Part shown: one piece after another, positions 7,842 through 15,737 of the stretch
Position numbering within the stretch: the stretch's first letter is position 1
Layout of the letters: every line of letters starts with the position of its first letter
DNA from: CAZVWW01 sp964631265
GTDB lineage: Bacteria; Thermotogota; Thermotogae; MWEM01
Reading direction: 5' to 3'
DNA length: 18,071 bases
NCBI GenBank assembly: GCA_964631265.1
Contig: CAZVWW010000039.1
Location: 1-18,071, forward strand
Made by a program: the position numbers and the translations under genes
The notes under the pieces: model-generated
Told to the model about the DNA's origin: nothing
Databases searched by the model: none
The model's input: the letters and a program-made list of their open reading frames with translations, nothing else

Positions 7842-8606
7842 TTAAAACCGAAGCGATAAACAGCTCAAGCCTCCGTCAATTTTCATAAACTCGGAGGTAT
7901 CCACCGTTATTGTGGACAGTCCTCTGTCCTCGATCTCTCTTTTTGTTTTTTCAAAACCTTCGGGAACGAGGACAACATCATTAACGCGAATGCTGTTGGC
8001 AGCATAGGCTTCATCTGGTTCGACAACGATCTGTTCAAACCGGACAAACCTCTTTTTATGGATCATCTCACCGGTTACCAGCAGAATATTCTCTCCCAGG
8101 TAGGCGATCCCGGTCTTGAGATGCAGCATTTCATTCATCTCAACCACGGATCCGCTCATTCCCCGTTTTTCCAAAGCGGCAATGAACTGAGTTGCACCTT
8201 CCCGGTTGGTTCTTTCAGACAACCCGATATAATAATGGTCTCGAGCCCTCATCACGTCTCCGCCTTCCAATGTGCCGGGTTCTGTGATATAGACAAAATC
8301 ATCATAATACTTCTTCAAAACGTCGGTGATTTCTTTCTGTTCGCCTTTTCTTGAAGAAGTGCCCGGATTGGTGATTAAAGCAAATACAGGTGTGCAAACC
8401 GCCACATCCTCGACAAAGCACGAATCCGGATAGCGTTCATCTGCTTCCAATTTCTCAACCGTTACATCACATTTTTCCAGTGCTTGAACATACGCTTCAT
8501 GTTGTCTCACAGCCTTCTCATAAACCGGTTTTCCCAGTTGAGGATTAGAAGTAATCCCGTTGATGATGGACTTTGCCGGTTTTCTGACAATTATGGTTTT
8601 AAACAT
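7842..8606 (-). CDS. ddaH: N(G),N(G)-dimethylarginine dimethylaminohydrolase (DDAH)
   Basis: 254 aa, the usual length for bacterial DDAH. The ATG at 8606 is preceded by AGGGGGA about 7 nt upstream; longer readings run into the N gap and are rejected. The family hydrolyses methylated arginines to citrulline and a methylamine, using a pentein fold. The catalytic triad is Glu114 (TLEGGD), His162 (MLHLKTG) and Cys249 (GGLSCLSLRF), the same numbers as in the Pseudomonas aeruginosa enzyme. Substrate-loop motifs RYPDSCFVED, ITNPGTSSRKGE and GLSERTNREG are also intact. It is a cytoplasmic, single-domain protein. No arginine pathway gene lies beside it. A good promoter lies upstream, so it is probably transcribed alone. 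An arginine deiminase-like activity on another guanidine is possible, but the motif match favours DDAH. Confidence 0.92.
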   Translation of the reverse strand: MFKTIIVRKPAKSIINGITSNPQLGKPVYEKAVRQHEAYVQALEKCDVTVEKLEADERYPDSCFVEDVAVCTPVFALITNPGTSSRKGEQKEITDVLKKYYDDFVYITEPGTLEGGDVMRARDHYYIGLSERTNREGATQFIAALEKRGMSGSVVEMNEMLHLKTGIAYLGENILLVTGEMIHKKRFVRFEQIVVEPDEAYAANSIRVNDVVLVPEGFEKTKREIEDRGLSTITVDTSEFMKIDGGLSCLSLRF

Positions 8607-8676
8607 ATTGATTCCCCCTTTGATCGTTATTGTTGAAGAACACATTGAAAAAGGTACAGTTTCCGGGATCTCAAAC

Positions 8677-8705
8677 AGTATACCGTTTTCAATTACACTT
8701 GTCCA
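8677..8705 (-). promoter_or_regulatory. Promoter of the DDAH gene
   Basis: On the minus strand TGGACA (8700-8705) and TATACT (8677-8682) are separated by exactly 17 nt. This is a near-consensus sigma-70 promoter about 70 bp before the start codon at 8606. Confidence 0.65.
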
Positions 8706-8720
8706 GACTAATAACAAAGC

Positions 8721-8775
8721 CGGGGATTGAAAAAACTTGACATTTACAGCATCTCTTTCTCTGCCTCCTGCCAGG
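8721..8775. repeat. 55-bp direct repeat, left flank of N gap 1
   Basis: Identical to 8876-8930 on the other side of the 100-N run. It begins CGGGGATTG and ends CTGCCAGG. The copy most likely reflects one genomic site present at both contig ends, not a biological duplication. Confidence 0.95.
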
Positions 8776-8875
8776 NNNNNNNNNNNNNNNNNNNNNNNNN
8801 NNNNNNNNNNNNNNNNNNNNNNNNNNNNNNNNNNNNNNNNNNNNNNNNNNNNNNNNNNNNNNNNNNNNNNNNNNN
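8776..8875. other. Assembly gap 1 (100 N), probably zero real missing bases
   Basis: Exactly 100 N between two identical 55-bp sequences. A fixed 100 is a placeholder length. An overlap of 55 is what adjacent contigs from a k=55 de Bruijn assembly would share. Merging the two copies removes 155 bp and leaves the flanking DNA continuous. Confidence 0.85.
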
Positions 8876-8930
8876 CGGGGATTGAAAAAACTTGACATTT
8901 ACAGCATCTCTTTCTCTGCCTCCTGCCAGG
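8876..8930. repeat. 55-bp direct repeat, right flank of N gap 1
   Basis: Second copy of 8721-8775. It coincides with the point where the TetM-like remnant loses frame. Confidence 0.95.
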
Positions 8931-9150
8931 AACCGTTCGGATATCGGTCAGGGGTGAGCCTGTCAACAGTCTATGATGGTCTTTTTCGAGGAGATGTTGG
9001 CGGATTAAGTTTTGATAGCCGGTGGAGAGTCTGTCAGGTTGGCAGGCGTTGACAAAGGTGATTCCGCTACCGCGCTTTCCCGGGTCCAGTTTCAGATGGA
9101 CTTCGGCGTAATGCTTTAAAGGCTCGATTAGAGTTCCCTTTAAAGCCTTG
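8905..9150 (-). pseudogene. Fossil C-terminal fragment of a TetM/EF-G-like ribosomal GTPase
   Basis: Directly after the glycosidase stop codon, the minus strand has an open frame with no start that reads EPLKHYAEVHLKLDPG, then KRGSGITF, GYQNLIRQHLLEKDHH and LLTGSPLTDIR. This order is diagnostic of domain IV of the TetM-like branch of elongation factor G GTPases (ribosomal protection type), where the usual form is EPLRHYAEVHL followed by LTGSPITDMKI. At about 8931 one extra base shifts the frame; the alternative frame continues LAGGRERDA, matching the next family motif L-x-G-R. The GTPase domains, domain V and start are all absent. About 75 residues of a 650-residue or longer protein remain. 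It is a remnant of rearrangement and should make no product. Confidence 0.75.
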
Positions 9151-9204
9151 GTGAAAACAATGCCATCTACTCTCTTGTTTAATTTCTTTGAAACAACCTT
9201 GTTT

Positions 9205-10587
9205 TTAAACCCTTTTATATGGAGAATAGCCGTCTTCGTTTATATCGAGCTTGTAAAGTCTATACGATTGAGGATCTATCTGACTGAAAATCATTGAGAA
9301 ATAGATGGTTGATTTGTCACCGGTGAAGATGTCAACGACACGGGAAACATTCATCAGCGATGATTCTTTGGTGATCAGCCGGACATCCTTCTTTTCGTTG
9401 GTGGGATTGATCGCAATCACCCGGTAATCGCGGATATCATCGGTGGTTCTTGAAAAGGCGATGATGTCACTGTCCTGACAATTCAGCTGTTTGAAATCGC
9501 CGGAATGAAGTGCTTTTGAGGATTTAAACGCTTTGATCAGGGTTTTGTAAAAATCAAGATCGGCATTGCCTTTTTCCGCTACATCCCATGGCATCGGCTG
9601 GCGACAATAGGGGTCTGTGTCGGACTCGAGACCCAGTTCTTCCCCGTAGTATATCAGCGGACTGCCCGGAAGCGTGAACTGCAAAACAAGGGCCGGTTTC
9701 CACAGCTTGCCGAAGTCTCTTTTAAGCCGGGGGGTATCGTGGCTTGAAAGCATGTTCCAACTTTTGAGCAGGTTTTGGGCCCCGCATTCGCGAACCGTTT
9801 CATCGACCATTTTGTTGAATAACCGGCCATCTATGTTGCCTTCTACAAAGGCCTTGATGAGTTCTCTGAAATAATAGTTCATCACCCCGTCCAGCACACC
9901 GTCTGAAATCCAGTCCCCGGGATAGGACCAGATTTCACCGATGGTCTCATGATCGCCCATATCCTTTAATGCAGCTGTCAGCTCCGTTAAATAATCATAT
10001 CCGATGTCATAAGCACAATCAAGCCGCCAGTCATCCACACCGAGTGACGTCCACTTTTTGACCACCGAATTGTTATCATTCCAGAGAATATCGCGCACTT
10101 CTTTGTTATCGAGATTAAGTTCAGGCAGACCGGGCGCTCCGCTCCACATAGTGGGTTTTCCATTTTTATGCAGGATGAAGTCGTTTTTCTTCCTGTTTTT
10201 GTACCAGTCATGCTTCAGGCTGATATGGTTGAAAACTCCGTCAAAGCAAAGGCGCATATTTCGCTCATGCATTCTTTTTATCAGTTCTTTCAGGTCTTTT
10301 TCATCGCCCAGCAGGGGATCAATTTTAAAAAAGTCGGTGCTATCGTACCGATGATTTGTAACGGCTTCAAAAACCGGTGTCAGATAGATGAAGTCGATTC
10401 CCAAATTGTCAAGATAACCCAGTTTTTGGCTAATCCCTTTTAAATCCCCGCCGTAAAATTCAAATTGATGGGCCCCTTTTTCTTTTCTCTTGACGGGTGT
10501 ATTCCAATCCAGTGTGTTTGTCTTTTGCGATGAAGAAAAAAAACGGTCTGGAAAAATCTCATACCCAATCCTTGCTCGGTTTTTCAT
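9205..10587 (-). CDS. GH13 alpha-glycosidase (cytoplasmic, alpha-amylase family)
   Basis: 460 aa. The ATG at 10587 has AAAGGAG 10 nt upstream. The four conserved GH13 regions are present: DGVFNH (116-121), WRLDCA with nucleophile Asp190, GEIW with acid/base Glu218, and SSHD with transition-state stabiliser Asp284. The (beta/alpha)8 barrel begins almost at residue 1, without the N-terminal beta domain of cyclomaltodextrinases, and the protein ends with a short beta domain (about 365-450). There is no signal peptide, so it acts in the cytoplasm on maltodextrin-like oligosaccharides, hydrolysing alpha-1,4 (or alpha-1,6) bonds. Exact specificity cannot be read from sequence. No sugar transporter or regulator is adjacent. 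The next gene upstream, on the same strand, is separated by a terminator, so this gene is probably monocistronic. A weak TTGGGA/TAATAT pair (16-nt spacing) lies upstream. Confidence 0.92.
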   Translation of the reverse strand: MKNRARIGYEIFPDRFFSSSQKTNTLDWNTPVKRKEKGAHQFEFYGGDLKGISQKLGYLDNLGIDFIYLTPVFEAVTNHRYDSTDFFKIDPLLGDEKDLKELIKRMHERNMRLCFDGVFNHISLKHDWYKNRKKNDFILHKNGKPTMWSGAPGLPELNLDNKEVRDILWNDNNSVVKKWTSLGVDDWRLDCAYDIGYDYLTELTAALKDMGDHETIGEIWSYPGDWISDGVLDGVMNYYFRELIKAFVEGNIDGRLFNKMVDETVRECGAQNLLKSWNMLSSHDTPRLKRDFGKLWKPALVLQFTLPGSPLIYYGEELGLESDTDPYCRQPMPWDVAEKGNADLDFYKTLIKAFKSSKALHSGDFKQLNCQDSDIIAFSRTTDDIRDYRVIAINPTNEKKDVRLITKESSLMNVSRVVDIFTGDKSTIYFSMIFSQIDPQSYRLYKLDINEDGYSPYKRV

Positions 10588-10730
10588 GCCTTAACAGCTC
10601 CTTTAGTTAAACCTTCACGGTATATTTCTGCAACAAGTAAAATATTATCATAATCGAGACTAATCCCAAAACCGACGCTTCACTTCTCGCATCAGATTTA
10701 ACGTGTAGTCAACAAGGATATCTGTCGCTC

Positions 10731-10778
10731 CATAATATAAAACAACTGAGACGTTCCTTCCGGAGGGAACGTCTCAGT
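10731..10778 (-). terminator. Intrinsic terminator after SUMF1-like lipoprotein gene
   Basis: ACTGAGACGTTCC (10745-10757) pairs perfectly with GGAACGTCTCAGT (10766-10778) around an 8-nt loop. Read on the minus strand the 13-bp stem is followed by TGTTTTATATTA. It lies about 85 bp past the stop of the gene ending at 10862 and separates it from the glycosidase gene. Confidence 0.75.
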
Positions 10779-10861
10779 CGTTTATTGCATAAAAGCTGTA
10801 TTCCGGGGTGGAGATTCTGGTTTGTAAAGCTCATCGTTACATTTGCGTGTGATATGAGTTA

Positions 10862-11833
10862 TTAATCCCCAACTAATGTCTTTACGATTCGGAAGCCGAT
10901 TCCAGAAGAGGAATAAGACGGTTCGTCACTGTTGCGGAAGGATACACGAGACCATGACTGAACGGCATTCCAATTACCTCCGCGGTTAACACGGTTGAAG
11001 TCCGGATCATACTCCTTGATGGGATTAACCTTTTTGCCGGATGTATAATCTCCGTCTTGGTCATGGCACCATTCTAAAACGTTCCCGCTCATGTCGTAGA
11101 TTCCAATTTCATTAGGTTCTTTTTTTCCTACCATATGGACGGCCAGATCACCGTGGTTCTCTTTGTACCAGCCAACTTTGTCCAATTCGTTGCTGCCGGC
11201 GTATTTGTAGTCTTGGTTGGTTCCGTCATCGTTCTCGGCTCCTCTGGCGGCGTATTCCCATTCAGCCTCTGTTGGCAGTCGGTAGCCTTTGATTGAAGTG
11301 ATATCATCACTTTCAACTCCATCAGATCCGATAAGATCTCCGTCATTGTCATACGCCTTCGGTAGATCTTCTTTCTGGCTCAGCCAGTTACAGTATTCGA
11401 TGGCTCCATACCATGTTACAAAGTTGATAGGCCACTTCTTTTTTATACCTTCTTTCAAGCTGAAAGTTCCGTCCTCGTATTTGAAAAAAGGATCTGGACG
11501 CGGGATTATAGTTTTTCCATTGAGTCCCCCTTCAGAGGAAACGCCGGCATCATTCATGAATTTCAGAAACTCTTCAATTGTTACTTCGTATTTGCCGATT
11601 TCGTAGTCATACGTCAGCTCCACTTCGTGAACCGGTTTTTCGTCTTTGTAGCCTTCGCTATCATCTCTCGTGTTGCCCATCTTAAAAGTACCGGACTCAA
11701 CTTTCACAGTCTCCGGGCCTGTGAAGGGGGTACCCTCTTCCTCGATCCCCTCGCTTTGTTTCTTGCAACCGACGATTAGTGCCACCATCAGTAATACAAT
11801 CATAATGATCCACATTGTTCTGTTTAATCTCAT
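10862..11833 (-). CDS. SUMF1-fold (FGE-like) lipoprotein, catalytic cysteines absent
   Basis: 323 aa. The signal peptide ends in lipobox LIVGC with lipidation at Cys23, so it is anchored outside the membrane. Residues about 40-318 are one formylglycine-generating-enzyme/sulfatase-modifying (SUMF1) domain: ESGTFKMGNTRDD, IGKYEVT, GYRLPTEAEWEYAARG (183-198), NEIGIYDMSGNVLEWC (241-256) and NRGGNWN to GIGFR near the end. True FGE uses two cysteines in the segment after RGGSW; here that stretch has none, so formylglycine formation is unlikely. Such proteins are usually binding or structural variants of the fold. AGGAG lies 11 nt before ATG 11833, slightly far. It is a paralogue of the protein at 14592-15635. 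No sulfatase gene is in the window. Confidence 0.88.
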   Translation of the reverse strand: MRLNRTMWIIMIVLLMVALIVGCKKQSEGIEEEGTPFTGPETVKVESGTFKMGNTRDDSEGYKDEKPVHEVELTYDYEIGKYEVTIEEFLKFMNDAGVSSEGGLNGKTIIPRPDPFFKYEDGTFSLKEGIKKKWPINFVTWYGAIEYCNWLSQKEDLPKAYDNDGDLIGSDGVESDDITSIKGYRLPTEAEWEYAARGAENDDGTNQDYKYAGSNELDKVGWYKENHGDLAVHMVGKKEPNEIGIYDMSGNVLEWCHDQDGDYTSGKKVNPIKEYDPDFNRVNRGGNWNAVQSWSRVSFRNSDEPSYSSSGIGFRIVKTLVGD

Positions 11834-12058
11834 ACTTCAGGATTCTCCTTTCTTTATTAGGTGTTGGTGTACTTCAAGAATCGGCGATATTATTTCTCCC
11901 TGTCAATAATAATGAAAGATTTTTGGCCTTTATAGCTCATCAATACAGGTCAGATACCTGAGGCTATCCAGTTCGGATTCCATTATACCTTACTGTTCCC
12001 CTCTGTTCAAAACATCATTTGTTTGAAAGAACCTCATATTTTGCGGTATGTGCGATAG

Positions 12059-12110
12059 AAGGTATTTAGCATTTAAAAGAAGGCAACAACTATTCAGCTG
12101 ATACCTTTTT
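12059..12110 (+). terminator. Terminator-like hairpin in the hybrid kinase upstream region
   Basis: AAGGTATTTAGC (12059-12070) pairs with GCTGATACCTT (12097-12107), giving 11 pairs with one bulge around a loop of about 26 nt, ending in TTTTT (12106-12110). No gene ends just before it. A TTGAAA-17-GTATGT pair immediately upstream would start RNA at about the hairpin, so a short leader RNA is possible. Confidence 0.35.
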
Positions 12111-12269
12111 GGAAAAAAGAAATCATTCTTGTTTTTTCTGTTAGTTTAATGCATCTTTATTAACCCTTTGATTTCCAAGTGATTAATTGACAAGGCCGTA
12201 GATGAATGATATATGAGATTATGGTAGCCTTCTGAATTCGTTTCAAATTAGGTCTTAGAATTTGATATA

Positions 12270-12278
12270 TGATATAAT
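12270..12278 (+). promoter_or_regulatory. Extended -10 promoter of the hybrid kinase
   Basis: TGATATAAT is a full extended -10 element, 28 bp before the start codon at 12307. No good -35 is present at 16-18 nt. It also rules out the upstream TTG 12262 as a start, since that codon lies within the promoter. Confidence 0.6.
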
Positions 12279-12306
12279 TAAGTGGTTCTTGAGGAGATGG
12301 ATTTCA

Positions 12307-14553
12307 ATGATCCCGAAACAACGCTTTTTAGAGTTGATGACGGAAAAAGAAAAATATGAGACTTTTTTTAGAAAGGCGCCTTTACCTTTTCAATCTTTAG
12401 ATGAAGAGGGTCGATTCCTGGATGTTAACGAAATCTGGCTGGAGATTATGGGTTATAAACGGGAGGAAGTCATCGGTCAATGGTTTGGTGATTTTCTTTA
12501 TGATGAGAAACAGCGAAAAGAGTTTGCCAAAAACTTTACCTTTTTTAAGAAGAAGGGATTTATCTACAACGTTCAATTCAAGATGAAGAGGAAGGATGCC
12601 CCGCCTATATTTGTCTCTTTTGACGGTAAGATCGCCTATGATGATAACGGAAATTTCAAGCAGACCTACTGTATTTTCCGGGATATCACACAGGAAAAGA
12701 AACTCCAGGAGGAGTTAGAGCAAATCAAGTGGTTGTTGACCAGAAACACCGAAGACTTGTATAAAAGATCCGACTCCTCTGCTTATGGGGATCTCACGGA
12801 ACTGAATACCGACAGAACCATTCTGGATTCTGTTGGCAAGGAGACCCTGCAGAAGATCGCCGGTGAAACGATAGATCTGTTGGAATCATCGATAGCGATT
12901 TACGAGAAGAACGGTGATTATGCGACGGGCCTTTTCTCTTCAGCGTGGTGCCGATTACTCGATAGCCAATCCCGAATGCTGTGCGGAGATGTGTCAAATC
13001 GCGAAGCCCTGAATTCGGGCAAGTGGATTTGTCACGAGAGTTGCTGGGCACACGCCAGAAAGGCCATCAAAACGGGCAAGGTAGTGGATTCGCCCTGTGC
13101 GGGCGGTTTAAAAATATACGCCGTTCCGGTCTTTGCCGGAAAAGAGGTGGTGGGAGCCCTCAGCGCTGGATACACCAATCCCACGGAGGACACCCAAACT
13201 CTACAAAGACTCTCCGAGGTATTCCATATTCCCGTTGAAATCCTCATTGAAAAAAAAGAAACCTACCAAAAACGTCCCCCGTATATCATAGAACTGGCCA
13301 AGAAAAAGATAAGGACATCTGCAGAATTGATCGGCAAGATCGTACAACTGAAGATTACGGAGAAGAAATTAATACAATCAGAATTGTCAGCGAAATCCGC
13401 AAATAAAGCAAAATCCCAATTTTTAGCCAATATGAGCCATGAGATCCGGACCCCGCTGAATGGTATCGTTGGATTCACGGATCTATTAAGAAGCAGTATA
13501 AGCAACGGGCAATATCGTGAATATATCGATAACATTAAGAGCTCTGCTGATGTTCTACTTGAACTGATAAACGACATTCTCGACTTTTCGAAAATTGAGG
13601 CCGGAAAATTAGAATTGGATTACACCTATGTCGATTTCAGAAAAGAAGCAGGTAGTCTCAAAAAGGCCTTTTCACTTGAGGCAAAAAATAAGGGGATTGA
13701 TTTTGCCGTTGAAATAGACGATCGGTTGCCTCTATATATCAAGACAGACCCGATCAGAGTCCGGCAGATTGCCATCAATTTGTTGTCAAATGCCTTTAAA
13801 TTCACCGAAAGCGGTTTTGTTAAGGCGAAGATTAAAGTCCTTGAGTTGAAAGAGAGAGCAGTTAAACTCAAGATCTCTGTTGAAGATTCAGGGATCGGTA
13901 TTTCAGAACAAGACAGGCAAAAGATATTTAACGATTTTACCCAGGCAGATGGTTCAACAACGAGGAAATACGGGGGAACCGGACTGGGTTTAACAATATG
14001 TAATCAACTCCTTGAAAAGATGGGCACTCAACTTGAATTGAAAAGCTCCCCGGGAAAGGGAAGCCTTTTCTTTTTTACCGTGAATTGCGAATACACGAAT
14101 AATCCAACGGAGATTGAACAAAACGACAGGAAGCAAAGAAAAGAAGCGGAAGAACTACGTTCGCTTTATCCCATCAAGGATGTGCTTGTTGCGGAGGATG
14201 ATCCTATCAATCGAAAGCTTATTGCCCGATTCCTTCAAAAACATTACCCGACATTAACCATCTATAACGCAAAAGACGGTCAAGAAGCAGTTGACGAATA
14301 TAAGAAATCAAGTCCTGATTTAGTGTTGATGGATCTTCAGATGCCGGAATTAAACGGATATGAAGCTGCCGGTATGATCCGGAGCACCAAAAACGGGGAA
14401 AAGCCTCTTATCATTGCTTTAACGGCAGAGGCCGTCAGTGGAACACGGGAAAAGTGTCTTGCCAATGGAATGGATGATTACATCGTGAAACCCTTTAAAA
14501 GGGAAGATTTCAACCAAGTCATCGGTAAATTTGTTAGAAAAATGCGTAACTGA
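12307..14553 (+). CDS. Cytoplasmic hybrid histidine kinase: PAS, PocR/GAF-like, HisKA, HATPase, REC
   Basis: 748 aa from ATG 12307, which has GAGGAG 10 nt upstream. Domains: PAS (about 16-130, ending FRDITQE); a cysteine-rich sensory domain of the PocR/GAF-like type (about 175-325) with Cys215, Cys226, Cys242 and Cys246 (ICHESCW) and Cys264, followed by the usual RPPYIIELAKKK linker; HisKA with phospho-His378 in NMSHEIRTPLNG; HATPase with NLLSNAFKFT, DSGIGI and GGTGLGL (556-562); and a C-terminal receiver with Asp631/632, phosphoacceptor Asp676 (LMDLQMPELNG) and Lys728. There are no membrane helices, so it senses an internal cue. No Hpt partner is adjacent, though two Hpt-bearing kinases lie within 5 kb. 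It is transcribed alone, divergent from one SUMF1-like gene and convergent with the other (38 bp apart). Confidence 0.93.
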   Translation: MIPKQRFLELMTEKEKYETFFRKAPLPFQSLDEEGRFLDVNEIWLEIMGYKREEVIGQWFGDFLYDEKQRKEFAKNFTFFKKKGFIYNVQFKMKRKDAPPIFVSFDGKIAYDDNGNFKQTYCIFRDITQEKKLQEELEQIKWLLTRNTEDLYKRSDSSAYGDLTELNTDRTILDSVGKETLQKIAGETIDLLESSIAIYEKNGDYATGLFSSAWCRLLDSQSRMLCGDVSNREALNSGKWICHESCWAHARKAIKTGKVVDSPCAGGLKIYAVPVFAGKEVVGALSAGYTNPTEDTQTLQRLSEVFHIPVEILIEKKETYQKRPPYIIELAKKKIRTSAELIGKIVQLKITEKKLIQSELSAKSANKAKSQFLANMSHEIRTPLNGIVGFTDLLRSSISNGQYREYIDNIKSSADVLLELINDILDFSKIEAGKLELDYTYVDFRKEAGSLKKAFSLEAKNKGIDFAVEIDDRLPLYIKTDPIRVRQIAINLLSNAFKFTESGFVKAKIKVLELKERAVKLKISVEDSGIGISEQDRQKIFNDFTQADGSTTRKYGGTGLGLTICNQLLEKMGTQLELKSSPGKGSLFFFTVNCEYTNNPTEIEQNDRKQRKEAEELRSLYPIKDVLVAEDDPINRKLIARFLQKHYPTLTIYNAKDGQEAVDEYKKSSPDLVLMDLQMPELNGYEAAGMIRSTKNGEKPLIIALTAEAVSGTREKCLANGMDDYIVKPFKREDFNQVIGKFVRKMRN

Positions 14554-14591
14554 CTCTTTTCTGCAGCGCTTTTTCAGTTTCTCAACTTTCC

Positions 14592-15635
14592 TTACTCTAA
14601 ACCGGCGTTCCGGTTGATTACTGTCCGGGCGATACGAAACCCAATATCGTAGTCGCCAAGGAACGGGTAGAACTTGAAACGATTCGAGACCCTGGAACTT
14701 TTCGCATAAAGGAACCAGCTTCCGCCGCGTCCAATCCTGTAAGTAGAGCGTATCAAATTGATTGGGTTGTTTCCCGGGATACTCTGATAAGAAGAATAAT
14801 AAAAATCATGGCACCACTCCCAAACGTTACCGGACATGTCATAGAGGCCTATCTCGTTTGGTGCCTTCTGTCCGATTTCATGCGTCCAATTGTTATTCTC
14901 CAAAACTTTAACGATACACCATTCACCGCTTAAACTTTCAGCACCGCTGTTCTTCCAGTACCAACCAACATCATCAATATCGTTACTCCCGGCGTATTTG
15001 TAATCCGTATAAGAACCGGCATCATTCTTAGCACCTTTGGCCGCATATTCCCATTCGGCTTCCGTTGGCAGACGGTATCCTTGTACTTGAGTGATGTCTT
15101 CTGTTTTAAGTCCTTGAGTATTTAACAGATTACCGTTTCTGTCATAAGCTGTGGCAAACCCTTCTTTTGCACTAAGCCAGTTGCAGTAATAGATCGCATC
15201 ATACCATGTAACATTGATCACCGGATGCTTCTTCTTTTCCGGGTCTTTCAAACGAAATACTTCGTCGCTGTATTCGAATTCCCAGGCCCAGTCATGTATG
15301 TCATTCATATCGATCACTTTATATCCTTTGTGATACCCACTTGAAGAGATACCTGCATCGTTCAGAAATTCAAGAAATTGCACATTTGTCAATTCATACT
15401 TGCCGATTTCGTAGTTATAAGTGATTTCAATTTCACGAACCGGCCTTTCGTCCATGTCACCTTCCCGGTCATTTCTTGTGTTACCCATCATGAAAGCACC
15501 GGCCTTTATTAGCACTGTTTCAGGAACTGTATAGGGCAAGGCTGTCGTTCCAGTAGCGCCTCCGTAGGCGGTAACCAAAGTAACCATGATAAAAAAGTAC
15601 AGCGGGATCATGGTGAATCTTTTCCTCTTTCTCAC
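14592..15635 (-). CDS. Exported SUMF1-fold (FGE-like) protein, catalytic cysteines absent
   Basis: 347 aa from GTG 15635, chosen because GGAGG lies 7 nt upstream; longer readings to 15746 lack a ribosome binding site and would hide the signal peptide. N-terminus: basic RKRKRF, then a hydrophobic stretch IPLYFFIMVTLVTAYG, with no lipobox Cys, so it is a Sec-exported or anchored protein. A single SUMF1 domain covers about 40-340: KAGAFMMGNTRND, IGKYELT, GYRLPTEAEWEYAAKG (187-201), NEIGLYDMSGNVWEWC and GRGGSW to IGFRIA. The segment after RGGSW has no cysteine, so it is not a canonical formylglycine-generating enzyme. It is closely similar in layout to the lipoprotein at 10862-11833 but has an insert before NEIG. 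It ends 38 bp from the convergent hybrid kinase. Confidence 0.88.
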   Translation of the reverse strand: MRKRKRFTMIPLYFFIMVTLVTAYGGATGTTALPYTVPETVLIKAGAFMMGNTRNDREGDMDERPVREIEITYNYEIGKYELTNVQFLEFLNDAGISSSGYHKGYKVIDMNDIHDWAWEFEYSDEVFRLKDPEKKKHPVINVTWYDAIYYCNWLSAKEGFATAYDRNGNLLNTQGLKTEDITQVQGYRLPTEAEWEYAAKGAKNDAGSYTDYKYAGSNDIDDVGWYWKNSGAESLSGEWCIVKVLENNNWTHEIGQKAPNEIGLYDMSGNVWEWCHDFYYSSYQSIPGNNPINLIRSTYRIGRGGSWFLYAKSSRVSNRFKFYPFLGDYDIGFRIARTVINRNAGLE

Positions 15636-15737
15636 AGTGGAACCTCCTAATATTGTCAAGATTTTTGTCAACATGGGTGGGAACATATAGACTATGCGTT
15701 GTATTGATTTCGTGTTGATGGTAGGCTTATAGAAATC

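Larger units (their letters stand above)
11834..12306. other. 473-bp divergent intergenic region
   Basis: Separates the minus-strand SUMF1-like lipoprotein gene from the plus-strand hybrid kinase. It holds an isolated TTGACA on the minus strand (11901-11906) without a clear -10, a terminator-like hairpin at 12059-12110, and the kinase promoter at 12270-12278. No coding sequence is convincing in any frame. Confidence 0.6.

Noticed and set aside
8721..8930. CRISPR-like or transposon direct repeats at the N gaps
   Set aside because: Only two copies at each gap, always exactly 55 bp and 100 N apart; this is an assembly pattern.
7842..8966. A 374-aa minus-strand reading frame spanning the first N gap
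   Set aside because: It fuses part of the TetM-like fossil, undefined residues and the DDAH gene. DDAH has its own promoter, ribosome binding site and ATG at 8606.
10624..10740. Minus-strand frame ending ILVDYTLNLMREVKRRFWD upstream of the glycosidase
   Set aside because: About 36 codons running through the terminator hairpin, with no start signal or family match; probably chance.
12262..12306. Upstream TTG start for the hybrid kinase adding 15 residues
   Set aside because: The TTG lies within the promoter -10 region, and ATG 12307 has a proper GAGGAG site.
10862..15635. Sulfatase-maturation system (FGE plus sulfatase)
   Set aside because: Neither SUMF1-like protein keeps the catalytic cysteines, and no sulfatase gene is present.
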